This document shows positions 1 through 5,262 of a DNA stretch of 27,916 nucleotides, one piece after another (within the stretch, counting starts at the first letter, position 1; each line of letters starts with the position of its first letter). A program made the position numbers and the translations under genes. The notes beneath the pieces are model-generated. The model was not told the DNA's origin. It was given only the letters and a program-made list of their open reading frames with translations, and did not search any database. Source of the stretch: a virus. The DNA is taken from IMG/VR virus record IMGVR_UViG_3300032213_000055, positions 1 to 27,916 of that record. One strand, 5' to 3'.

Positions 1-417
1 AAAGAAATGCCTATGACCATTAGCAAGTCATACACCTTGTCTCTCAGTGAAAAAGCATCACTGCGTAAAGACTTGCAATCTTGGCGTGGTCGTGAGTTTA
101 CTGATGAAGAAGCTAAAGGCTTTGACATCAGCAAGTTGATTGGTGCTTACTGCATGGTCAACGTGACAACCAGTGAGACAAACGGCAAGACGTACAGCAA
201 CGTAGCCAACTTGACCCCATTGCCCACAGCATTGAAGGCCAGCAAGCCAGCGCCTGTCCACGACACAGTGATGTTTGACTTGGACAATCCTGATTGGGCT
301 GTGTTTGACACGTTCCACGACAAGCTCAAGGACGCTATCAAACGTAGCCCTGAATTTGCCAAAGCTGCGGGTCACACTGTTGCGCCTGTTGGCGATGATG
401 ACGATATGGCGTTTTGA
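1..417 (+). CDS. SSB-like phage protein, C-terminal part (5' end outside window)
   Basis: The reading frame is open from base 1, so the ATG codons at 7 and 13 are probably internal and the real N-terminus lies upstream. The visible part has the pattern ISKSYTLSLSEKASLRKDL, then SWRGREFTDEEAKGFDISKL, then an IGAYCMVNV strand and an acidic tail ending GDDDDMAF. I recognise this as the C-terminal half of a small phage protein usually annotated as ssDNA-binding-like and found beside Gp157-family genes. The acidic C-terminal tip resembles that of bacterial SSB, which recruits partner proteins; extending that role here is inference. Its stop lies 2 nt before the ATG of the next gene, which suggests translational coupling. 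The OB-fold N-terminal half is not in the window, so the call rests on similarity recalled from the family and on context. Confidence 0.7.
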   Translation, partial: KEMPMTISKSYTLSLSEKASLRKDLQSWRGREFTDEEAKGFDISKLIGAYCMVNVTTSETNGKTYSNVANLTPLPTALKASKPAPVHDTVMFDLDNPDWAVFDTFHDKLKDAIKRSPEFAKAAGHTVAPVGDDDDMAF

Positions 418-419
418 CC

Positions 420-914
420 ATGACAAGCCTCTATCAACTCGCTCACGATTTCCGTGAACAACTTGATAACCTGTTTGATCCAGAAACAGGTGAGGCTTTG
501 CCAGCGTTTGACGAGTTCCGGGTCATGCTCGGCAACAAAGCAAACGCTGTCGCTGCCTACGTCCTTAATTGCGAGTCAGATGCTGAACAAGCAAAAAACG
601 CCATCAAGCGCATCAAAGCCCTTGAAACGGCCTACGAGCGCAAAGCAGAGAAGTTGAGGGAGTACCTTGCCGAGAACATGAAAACGGCAGGAATCCACGA
701 AATTAAGGCTGCTGACGGGTCTTTTGTGGTTAAGTTATATCTTGACCGTGACGAGTCTGTTGTCATTGAGGATGGTGCTAAGTTTGCGCCTGAATTGTGC
801 AACGACCCCAAGCCACCAGAGCCAAGCAAAACCAAGATCAAGATTGCCATTCTTGCTGGTGAGCCTGTAGCTGGTGCTTACATTGTTCGCAAAGATCGTT
901 TAACCATCAAATGA
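420..914 (+). CDS. Siphovirus Gp157-family protein
   Basis: This is a 164-residue protein of the Siphovirus Gp157 family (PF05565). An N-terminal helical part starts SLYQLAHDFREQLDNLFD. A long charged helix follows, with repeated Ala, Lys and Glu around KNAIKRIKALETAYERKAEKL and continuing to YLAENMKTAGIHEI. The C-terminal beta part contains DGSFVVKLYLDRD and ends PVAGAYIVRKDRLTIK. The family is common beside SSB and recombination genes in phage early regions; its biochemical role is not settled. I chose ATG at 420 over the in-frame TTG at 414 because ATG follows the upstream stop by 2 nt. No clear Shine-Dalgarno is visible, so coupling to the upstream gene is likely. Confidence 0.8.
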   Translation: MTSLYQLAHDFREQLDNLFDPETGEALPAFDEFRVMLGNKANAVAAYVLNCESDAEQAKNAIKRIKALETAYERKAEKLREYLAENMKTAGIHEIKAADGSFVVKLYLDRDESVVIEDGAKFAPELCNDPKPPEPSKTKIKIAILAGEPVAGAYIVRKDRLTIK

Positions 915-921
915 GGTCACT

Positions 922-1074
922 ATGAAAAAAGTCATCATCGCTCTTACGCTTGCCGCATCTGCCACAGCAGTCTGGGCAACTTGCACCACTCACACAATCA
1001 TTCAGGGTAGCCGCATGGTTACTTGCACCACTTGCTGTTACGGTCCTGGTAACTGCACTACAACCTGCTTCTGA
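922..1074 (+). CDS. Small secreted Cys-rich peptide
   Basis: A 50-residue ORF begins MKKVIIALTLAASATAVWA, a textbook Sec signal peptide: two Lys, a hydrophobic core, and an Ala-x-Ala-like VWA cleavage site at about residue 19. The mature part is only about 31 residues. It contains six Cys in a CTT...CTTCCYGPGNCTTTCF pattern, suggesting disulfides formed in the periplasm. AGGTCAC precedes the ATG as a plausible ribosome site, and the gene starts 7 nt after the Gp157-family stop. I do not know a defined function. A periplasmic or envelope role such as superinfection exclusion or host modification is inference from the signal peptide and the early-region position. It is too short for most gene callers and is likely to go unannotated. 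Confidence 0.6.
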   Translation: MKKVIIALTLAASATAVWATCTTHTIIQGSRMVTCTTCCYGPGNCTTTCF

Positions 1075-1182
1075 TTTTCGGGCCGAAAGCGGATGTTGCA
1101 ACGGGGGTGAGTCCCGACTGTGGGGAGACTTCCCTGCCCACAGCGCAATGCAGCGAGTAGGCCCACCTTACAAGGATAAGAC
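1075..1182 (+). other. GC-rich structured intergenic region (possible leader RNA)
   Basis: This is the only sizeable gap in the + arm. It is visibly richer in G and C than its neighbours. CGGG (from 1101) can pair with CCCG across GGTGAGT, and TGTGGG (from 1119) can pair with CCCACA across about 12 nt with a small inner GA/TC extension. A second CCCAC, in GGCCCACC near 1160, could compete for the same GTGGG. The ribosome site AAGGA of the next gene sits in a small CTTA/TAAG loop at the 3' end. No U-tract follows, so it does not look like a terminator. I match it to no known riboswitch or ribozyme. Confidence 0.35.
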
Positions 1183-1494
1183 ATGAAACTAAAAGATTTT
1201 TTTGGCGGTCATCCTTTAGACCTTTTCCCAAGGGTCAGAAAAGACGATCCCATCACATCGTTTGAAGCGGCAGACTCAATTGTGGAAGCTGCATCCAGAC
1301 ACCACAAAATCATCCTTGAATGCTTGCAAAACAACGGGCCACTTGGCAAAGATGGCATTGCAAGGCTAACGGGTCTTGATGGCAATCAAGTTGCTCGGCG
1401 CATGAATGAAATGAAAGTTATGGGCATGGTGTTCTTAACTGGCAAGACAGTCAAATCAAATTCAGGTCGTAATGAAAGAGAGTGGACAGTATGA
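1183..1494 (+). CDS. Winged-helix-like DNA-binding protein
   Basis: A 103-residue protein. Residues about 25-95 read as a MarR-like or replication-type winged helix. A helix around DSIVEAASRHHKIILECLQN is followed by NNGPLGKDGIARLTGL, a helix-turn-helix lead-in. The recognition helix is DGNQVARRMNEMKVMGMV, and a short wing contains LTGKTVKSNSGRNEREW. This GPL(G/T)xxEIAxxTGL arrangement is common in small phage regulators and replication accessory proteins. AAGGATAAGAC before the ATG gives a good ribosome site. The stop overlaps the next start as ATGA. Whether it acts as a regulator or a replication factor cannot be told from sequence. Confidence 0.6.
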   Translation: MKLKDFFGGHPLDLFPRVRKDDPITSFEAADSIVEAASRHHKIILECLQNNGPLGKDGIARLTGLDGNQVARRMNEMKVMGMVFLTGKTVKSNSGRNEREWTV

Positions 1495-1706
1495 AAATGA
1501 TTGAAGTTTGGGAAACAGACGATGGCAAGACATTTAAAAGCATCACAGAAGCAAGGGTGCATCAAGAATGTCTGAAATATTTGCCTGAGATTGAAGCATT
1601 CATTGAATCAGATGCTTGCAATTACAAAGGCAAAGCGGCAAAAACAATCATCAAAAGCGCAATAATTTCTTGGGTATTTTGGAAGGCTGATGGAGGCAAC
1701 AAATGA
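1491..1706 (+). CDS. Conserved small phage protein of unknown function
   Basis: A 71-residue protein beginning MKMIEVWETDDGKTF. I place the start at ATG 1491, which overlaps the preceding stop as ATGA, rather than at the in-frame GTG 1482. The pattern EVWETDDGKTFKSITEARVH, a strand pair followed by a helix, resembles small uncharacterised phage proteins near early nucleotide-metabolism genes. The C-terminal half contains a single Cys (DACNYKG) and an amphipathic stretch, IIKSAIISWVFWKADG. It shares ATGA junctions with the genes on both sides and so probably belongs to one translationally coupled operon. No function is assigned. Confidence 0.6.
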   Translation: MKMIEVWETDDGKTFKSITEARVHQECLKYLPEIEAFIESDACNYKGKAAKTIIKSAIISWVFWKADGGNK

Positions 1707-2020
1707 AAGAAACACAATCGTTTGGCATGACAGAGTTTCAGGTCATGCAGTGGGCAGAAGCAAGAGGCATCTACGCAAACGGCACAGCATTAGGCCAAGC
1801 AAAAAAGACGCTAGAAGAAGCTGGTGAATTGCTTGCCGCAGTAGCCTGTAATGACCGTGCAGAAATTGCCGATGCCCTTGGTGATGTCATGGTCACACTG
1901 GTCAACGTAGCCGTGCTGTGCGACATGGACTTGCGCCAGTGCTTTTACAAGGCTTACAAGGTCATTGAGCCACGCAAAGGCTACATGAACAAGAACGGTC
2001 AGTTTGTGAAGGAAGCGTGA
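1703..2020 (+). CDS. MazG-like NTP pyrophosphohydrolase
   Basis: A 105-residue all-alpha NTP pyrophosphatase of the MazG/dUTPase-like superfamily. The metal-binding motif EExxE is seen in TLEEAGEL (about residues 37-41), and the second motif ExxD in AEIADALGD (about 53-60). The spacing between them is short but fits single-domain phage MazG-like enzymes. Such enzymes hydrolyse NTPs or dNTPs to the monophosphate and pyrophosphate, trimming the nucleotide pool or lowering alarmone signals during infection. It sits between two coupled small genes (ATGA upstream, TGATG downstream). The DUF3310 gene that follows has a suggested nucleotide link, which supports a nucleotide-metabolism unit. Substrate specificity cannot be read from the sequence. 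Confidence 0.8.
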   Translation: MKETQSFGMTEFQVMQWAEARGIYANGTALGQAKKTLEEAGELLAAVACNDRAEIADALGDVMVTLVNVAVLCDMDLRQCFYKAYKVIEPRKGYMNKNGQFVKEA

Positions 2021-2265
2021 TGATTTTTGACCTTACTACTTCTGCCCTTGACAAACAAGTCTCTGGCGACCATTACAAAAACAAAGCCATCCAGCCTGTT
2101 GTTTACATCCACGCAAACAATCTTGGATTTTGTGCTGGCAATGTAGTGAAGTACGTTACTCGCTATAAGGACAAAGGCGGTATTGCTGACCTTGAGAAAG
2201 CCAAGCACTACATTGAGTTGCTCATTCAGCTAGAAACAGAGCAATCTCAGCCTGACGCCGTTTAA
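2020..2265 (+). CDS. DUF3310 protein (nucleotide kinase-like family)
   Basis: An 81-residue protein with the DUF3310 (PF11753) signature: SGDHYKNKAIQPVVYI, then FCAGNVVKYVTRYKDKGG, then DLEKAKHYIELLI. The conserved HY, the NVVKY(V/I)xRYK block and the KAxHYIxxL helix are all present. The family is related to part of the T7 gp1.7 region and is often described as nucleotide kinase-like; direct activity here is unproven. I chose ATG 2020, overlapping the MazG-like stop (TGATG), instead of GTG 2017. Its last 44 bases overlap the 3' end of the endolysin gene on the opposite strand. It is the last gene of the + arm. Confidence 0.82.
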   Translation: MIFDLTTSALDKQVSGDHYKNKAIQPVVYIHANNLGFCAGNVVKYVTRYKDKGGIADLEKAKHYIELLIQLETEQSQPDAV

Positions 2266-2731
2266 CGAGTCCAGGCAGGACTTTGCCACCACCCTTGGTC
2301 CAAACCATAAAAGCCTCCGCAGCACCCTCCCAATCGCCTCTATTGGCCTTCATTCGGATGGTGCTGCGCTGTAGGTTTCCTAGCCCTGCATTAAAGGCAA
2401 AAGAGACAAGAGCGTCAAAGCTGCCTTGACGCCCAACCACGCCGGGAACAAGTCGTAGAACACCACGTTCAAAAGTACCGACATCTTTTCGGAATAGCGC
2501 ATCGATTTCATCTTTGCTCCAAATGCGGAAGTCCTCTATCTGCAAAGGCATTTCTTTGCGAATCATGGCTGTTGGATTGGCGGGTGTACGCACCACAGGC
2601 AATTTGATTTGCTCTTGATACAGCACATGACCATAGCCAATGGTCCAGATGTGAGCAGGGCAAAGGTATGGCTTGTTCCTGCATCCCTCAAAGCGGTGCA
2701 TCAAATCTTCACCAGCCTTGGACAGATTCAC
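2222..2731 (-). CDS. Endolysin, GH24 lysozyme (T4/P22 type)
   Basis: A muramidase that cleaves the N-acetylmuramic acid to N-acetylglucosamine bond of peptidoglycan. From GTG 2731 the protein is 169 residues and starts VNLSKAGEDLMHRFEGC. The GH24 catalytic triad, spaced E-8aa-D/C-5aa-T, is present as Glu15, Cys24 and Thr30, within FEGC...YLCPAHIWTIGYGH. Cys replaces the Asp20 of T4 lysozyme, a known tolerated variant. A lid-like insertion follows, then the helical core with SFAFNAGLGNLQRST. There is no signal peptide or SAR-type anchor, so export should depend on the adjacent holin. GTG 2731 overlaps the holin stop (GTGA); TTG 2743 is an in-frame alternative. The 3' end overlaps the convergent DUF3310 gene. 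Confidence 0.9.
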   Translation of the reverse strand: MNLSKAGEDLMHRFEGCRNKPYLCPAHIWTIGYGHVLYQEQIKLPVVRTPANPTAMIRKEMPLQIEDFRIWSKDEIDALFRKDVGTFERGVLRLVPGVVGRQGSFDALVSFAFNAGLGNLQRSTIRMKANRGDWEGAAEAFMVWTKGGGKVLPGLVKRRQAEIALFLAE

Positions 2732-3231
2732 TTCTTGCCCCAATTACGGCTACCAAACCAGAACCCAATGATGCCACCAAGCATTGCCATCTCGTCACTG
2801 GAGAAGATCAGGTCAGAGTATTTGATGACATCATCAATGTTGGTGATAAGCGTTGGGTGTTGATACATATACCAGGCCATGAAGATGTTTATCAACACCA
2901 ACTCAATCACAAAGATATAGGTCACTGTGGGGCGCACAGTGCCAACATAGTTAGCTACCCATTGGCTGGCCTTTTCAAGCACCTTCTCGTCATGTCTAAG
3001 GGCAGCTTCAGTCATCTGGGCATCAGTCTGCATTGCCACCTGCTCGGTGCGGATTTCCTCAACACGGGCCTGAGCCGCAAAGCCAGCAGCGGCTAGTTGC
3101 AGTTCACGCTCGGTCTGGACTCGTGCCAATGCCAGTTCATGCTTTTGGTCAGCTTTGTTTTGGAAGTATTCCAGCAGTTTGGGTAGGCCAGAGATCAACA
3201 AGCCACCAAGGGTAGAAATGAGAGATAACAT
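2728..3231 (-). CDS. Holin, three-transmembrane type
   Basis: A 167-residue membrane protein matching the 3TM phage/GTA holin pattern. An N-terminal hydrophobic segment (residues about 1-17, LSLISTLGGLLISGLPKLL) is followed by a long charged helix rich in Ala, Glu, Gln and Arg (about 25-95). A central TM contains VRPTVTYIFVIELVLINIF (about 100-125). A C-terminal hydrophobic stretch reads EMAMLGGIIGFWFGSRNW. The VRP-TY lead and the final GFWFGSR are typical of this family. Holins form the timed inner-membrane lesion that releases the endolysin. AAGGAGCGCATAA gives a strong ribosome site. The gene abuts the upstream stop (TAAATG) and overlaps the endolysin start. Confidence 0.8.
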   Translation of the reverse strand: MLSLISTLGGLLISGLPKLLEYFQNKADQKHELALARVQTERELQLAAAGFAAQARVEEIRTEQVAMQTDAQMTEAALRHDEKVLEKASQWVANYVGTVRPTVTYIFVIELVLINIFMAWYMYQHPTLITNIDDVIKYSDLIFSSDEMAMLGGIIGFWFGSRNWGKK

Positions 3232-3714
3232 TTATGCGCTCCTTGCATCTATGAGAATGTAGACGCCAAAGCCTACCAAAAGAAAAATCAGTATTACGCA
3301 ACCAACTACGATAATAATTTCCAAAAGTTCTTCACGATCTTGCTTTGCCCTTAATGCACGATCACGGGCAATTTGTGCGTCAATCTTGTCTTGCTTATTC
3401 ATTTCAGCAACACGGGCCATGATGGAATTCCATACGTCCATGTTGTTGGGGAAGAACAGACCTTTGACCTGCTCCTCAAAATCTTTCTGTGCTTTTAGGT
3501 CTAGCTCAATTTGAATGGCTTTGCCCATGTTGGAGCCACCACTGCTTTTGGCTTTGTCTAACGCCTTGGTGACTTCATGCTTTTGCTCAAAGTATTTGCC
3601 GAGCAATGGACCAAGACTCCGAACATCATCCACTGTTCCTGAGACTTCTTTAATCATGGCAACCGTCTTTTGAACAGCAGCCATGCCGGCAAGGGCCAAT
3701 GTGATCGGGTCCAT
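3232..3714 (-). CDS. Putative lysis-cassette membrane protein, C-terminal TM
   Basis: A 160-residue protein I cannot place in a family. The N-terminus is mildly hydrophobic (MDPITLALAGMAAVQKTVAM). The middle is helical and charged, with NKQDKIDAQIARDRALRAKQ (about residues 105-125) likely to form a coiled coil. One strong TM segment, LEIIIVVGCVILIFLLVGFG (about 130-150), lies next to the C-terminus, leaving a tail of about 10 residues. This tail-anchored topology is the reverse of a classical inner-membrane spanin. It lies directly upstream of the holin and directly after another small membrane protein, so a role in lysis timing or membrane remodelling is likely by context only. An antiholin or a virion membrane protein are alternatives. 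Confidence 0.5.
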   Translation of the reverse strand: MDPITLALAGMAAVQKTVAMIKEVSGTVDDVRSLGPLLGKYFEQKHEVTKALDKAKSSGGSNMGKAIQIELDLKAQKDFEEQVKGLFFPNNMDVWNSIMARVAEMNKQDKIDAQIARDRALRAKQDREELLEIIIVVGCVILIFLLVGFGVYILIDARSA

Positions 3715-3726
3715 TATCTCAACATT

Positions 3727-3906
3727 TCATCTCAGTATCCACACAGCCGAAAAGATCGTGCCGCCCATAGACAAGATCATTACGCCAGCAGTCTTAATTA
3801 AGATGCTTTCTAAACGCTTTAACCGTGCGTTAATTTGCTCATAACGAATGGCGCAGACTTCTTCATGTGTTGAAAGTCTCGCGTCTGTAGCGTCAATCGT
3901 GCTCAT
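3727..3906 (-). CDS. 59-aa membrane protein with coiled coil (XhlA-like topology)
   Basis: A short ORF starting ATGAGCACG. Its ATG overlaps the TGA of the glycosyltransferase gene (ATGA), and its TGA lies 12 nt before the next ATG. The protein reads MSTIDATDARLSTHEEVCAI, then a charged helix with YEQINARLKRLESILIK (heptad-like I/L spacing), then a TM segment GVMILSMGGTIFSAVWIL up to the C-terminus. This layout (short N-terminal helix, single C-terminal TM) resembles XhlA/hemolysin-like lysis accessories. It was found by filling the gap between annotated genes. Clean overlap at one end, tight spacing at the other and a clear TM support a real gene. Function is inference. Confidence 0.6.
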   Translation of the reverse strand: MSTIDATDARLSTHEEVCAIRYEQINARLKRLESILIKTAGVMILSMGGTIFSAVWILR

Positions 3907-4949
3907 CTCATCAAATCCTTGTTGGCAAGTAATCGAGTGTCGTCAGGCTTAAATTTTAAAGCCTCATCAATCTCTTGTCTTGCCTTATCTTTGTACCCAA
4001 GATGCCAAGCAGCAATGCTACAAAGATCGTGTGGCTTGTCAGACCATGCTGACGGGTCCATTGTGTAGACCTCTAACTTTTGGGTGATCTTGAGCGCCCT
4101 AGTCGCGGCAAAGTAGCAAGTCTCCCAATCCTTATTATTATAAGAAAACATGGCGTAATCTACCCAAGGCTCACGGGTGTTGGGTTCTTCAAGGCAAGCG
4201 CCCTGATACCACTTTTCAGCCTCTTTAATTTCACCCAAGTTTTCGTGTGATTTACCCAACAGCCTCATGGCATAGCATCGCTCATGGCTCCAGCTTGCTT
4301 GCGGCATTGTCAGGTAGTTTTTGAGCGCAGGGATAGCTTCTTGCCAATGAGAATAGAACGTCAATTCTCTGGCGTAATAGAAAGCATTTCTGTGGCAGTA
4401 CGGGTCTTCTTTAACAGCCAACTCTAGCAATGGCAGATACTGGCTGCGCGACTTTTTGTCATCAGGATGATGGCTAACAAGCAACATATCCGTATGTGCG
4501 TACACTTCAGGCACTCTGGCGTCAGCACGGATACATTCATGGATTGGATGATGCCAATGGTAGCCGTGTCGGTGATGTATCTTGTCGCTGTAAAACACAA
4601 CGCCGTTGCTCCAATCAAACTTATAGCGCAGTCGTGTTGTGCCTTCTGTCCAAAGTCTTTCTACCTCTTGCCGCCATCCTGGCTCTAGCACCTCATCTAG
4701 GTCAAGGGAAATGCAGACATCGTAGTCGCCGGGAATAAGAGCCAAAGCAGTGTCACGGGCTTTGTCAAACCGCCAAGGCTTGACGCAGATTTCGTGGACA
4801 ACTGCCCCGCAATTGATCGCAACGGCTTGTGTGTTGTCGGTAGAGCCAGTATCCGCAATCAGAATTAAATCAGCATCTTTGGCTGACTCGCAGAAACGCC
4901 GAACAAACTGTTCCTCGTTTTTACTGATGGCATATACCGCAATTTTCAT
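3903..4949 (-). CDS. GT2-family glycosyltransferase with TPR-like C-terminus
   Basis: A 348-residue GT-A fold glycosyltransferase of family 2. The N-terminal strand and turn read MKIAVYAISKNEEQFVRRFC. The sugar-nucleotide site ADTGSTDNT is at residues 32-40, and the metal-binding DxD motif lies in SLDLDEVLEPGW (Asp83, Asp85). The C-terminal part (about 200-348) shows TPR-like helical pairs, for example LGKSHENLGEIKEAEKWY. The enzyme should transfer a sugar from a nucleotide donor; the acceptor is unknown. It lies between the fibre genes and the lysis cassette, 3 nt after the preceding stop. Modification of a virion protein, such as the nearby collagen-like fibre, or of host surface glycans are both possible. 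No TM anchor is seen, so it should be cytosolic. Confidence 0.85.
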   Translation of the reverse strand: MKIAVYAISKNEEQFVRRFCESAKDADLILIADTGSTDNTQAVAINCGAVVHEICVKPWRFDKARDTALALIPGDYDVCISLDLDEVLEPGWRQEVERLWTEGTTRLRYKFDWSNGVVFYSDKIHHRHGYHWHHPIHECIRADARVPEVYAHTDMLLVSHHPDDKKSRSQYLPLLELAVKEDPYCHRNAFYYARELTFYSHWQEAIPALKNYLTMPQASWSHERCYAMRLLGKSHENLGEIKEAEKWYQGACLEEPNTREPWVDYAMFSYNNKDWETCYFAATRALKITQKLEVYTMDPSAWSDKPHDLCSIAAWHLGYKDKARQEIDEALKFKPDDTRLLANKDLMR

Positions 4950-4952
4950 GCG

Positions 4953-5252
4953 TCAAACAGCTTGTGCGCCAGCCATGTCTGCTTGGGCCATCACCCATGC
5001 GTAGCACTTGGTGAGAAAGTTATCTCCTGTTTGCGCTTCTACTTCGCTCAATGGGCAGTGGTAGCGACGAAATTCCACATCACGGGTGTCATCGTCTTGA
5101 GGTTGTGTAGCGTAGCCCACTACATCTAGCATGACGCTGTGGCGATTGTCTGCATCGCGGGTGCGGCTGACTGCGGCAGTCACTACACGGAAGTAAGCCC
5201 CCGCAAAAGGAACGCCATACTGAGAAGTGGAAAGGTCGAGTTGAATAGCCAT
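4953..5252 (-). CDS. Small conserved phage protein downstream of the fibre
   Basis: A 99-residue protein from ATG 5252, beginning MAIQLDLSTSQYGVPFAGAY. The start was chosen because AAAGGAGCAATT lies just upstream, an excellent ribosome site that also spans the fibre stop codon region; a longer frame reading back into the fibre gene is unlikely. The N-terminal half is predicted beta (YFRVVTAAVSR, MLDVVGYATQP). The C-terminal half is helical (TGDNFLTKCYAWVMAQADMA). I do not recognise a family. Its place between the collagen-like fibre and the glycosyltransferase suggests a fibre-assembly or fibre-tip role, but this is position only. Confidence 0.6.
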   Translation of the reverse strand: MAIQLDLSTSQYGVPFAGAYFRVVTAAVSRTRDADNRHSVMLDVVGYATQPQDDDTRDVEFRRYHCPLSEVEAQTGDNFLTKCYAWVMAQADMAGAQAV

Positions 5253-5262
5253 AATTGCTCCT

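Noticed and set aside
1072-1130. CTGA...GAAA pattern suggesting a hammerhead ribozyme
   Set aside because: The CUGANGA core is not met (CTGATTT) and there is no proper stem arrangement or cleavage triplet.
950-1186. A 78-residue + frame covering the secreted peptide and the structured gap
   Set aside because: The signal-peptide ORF at 922-1074 in another frame is a better explanation, and the frame shows no protein-like pattern or ribosome site.
2222-2300. Possible bidirectional terminator at the convergent junction
   Set aside because: Only a 4-bp CCTG/CAGG pairing with a long loop was found and there is no U-run on either strand.
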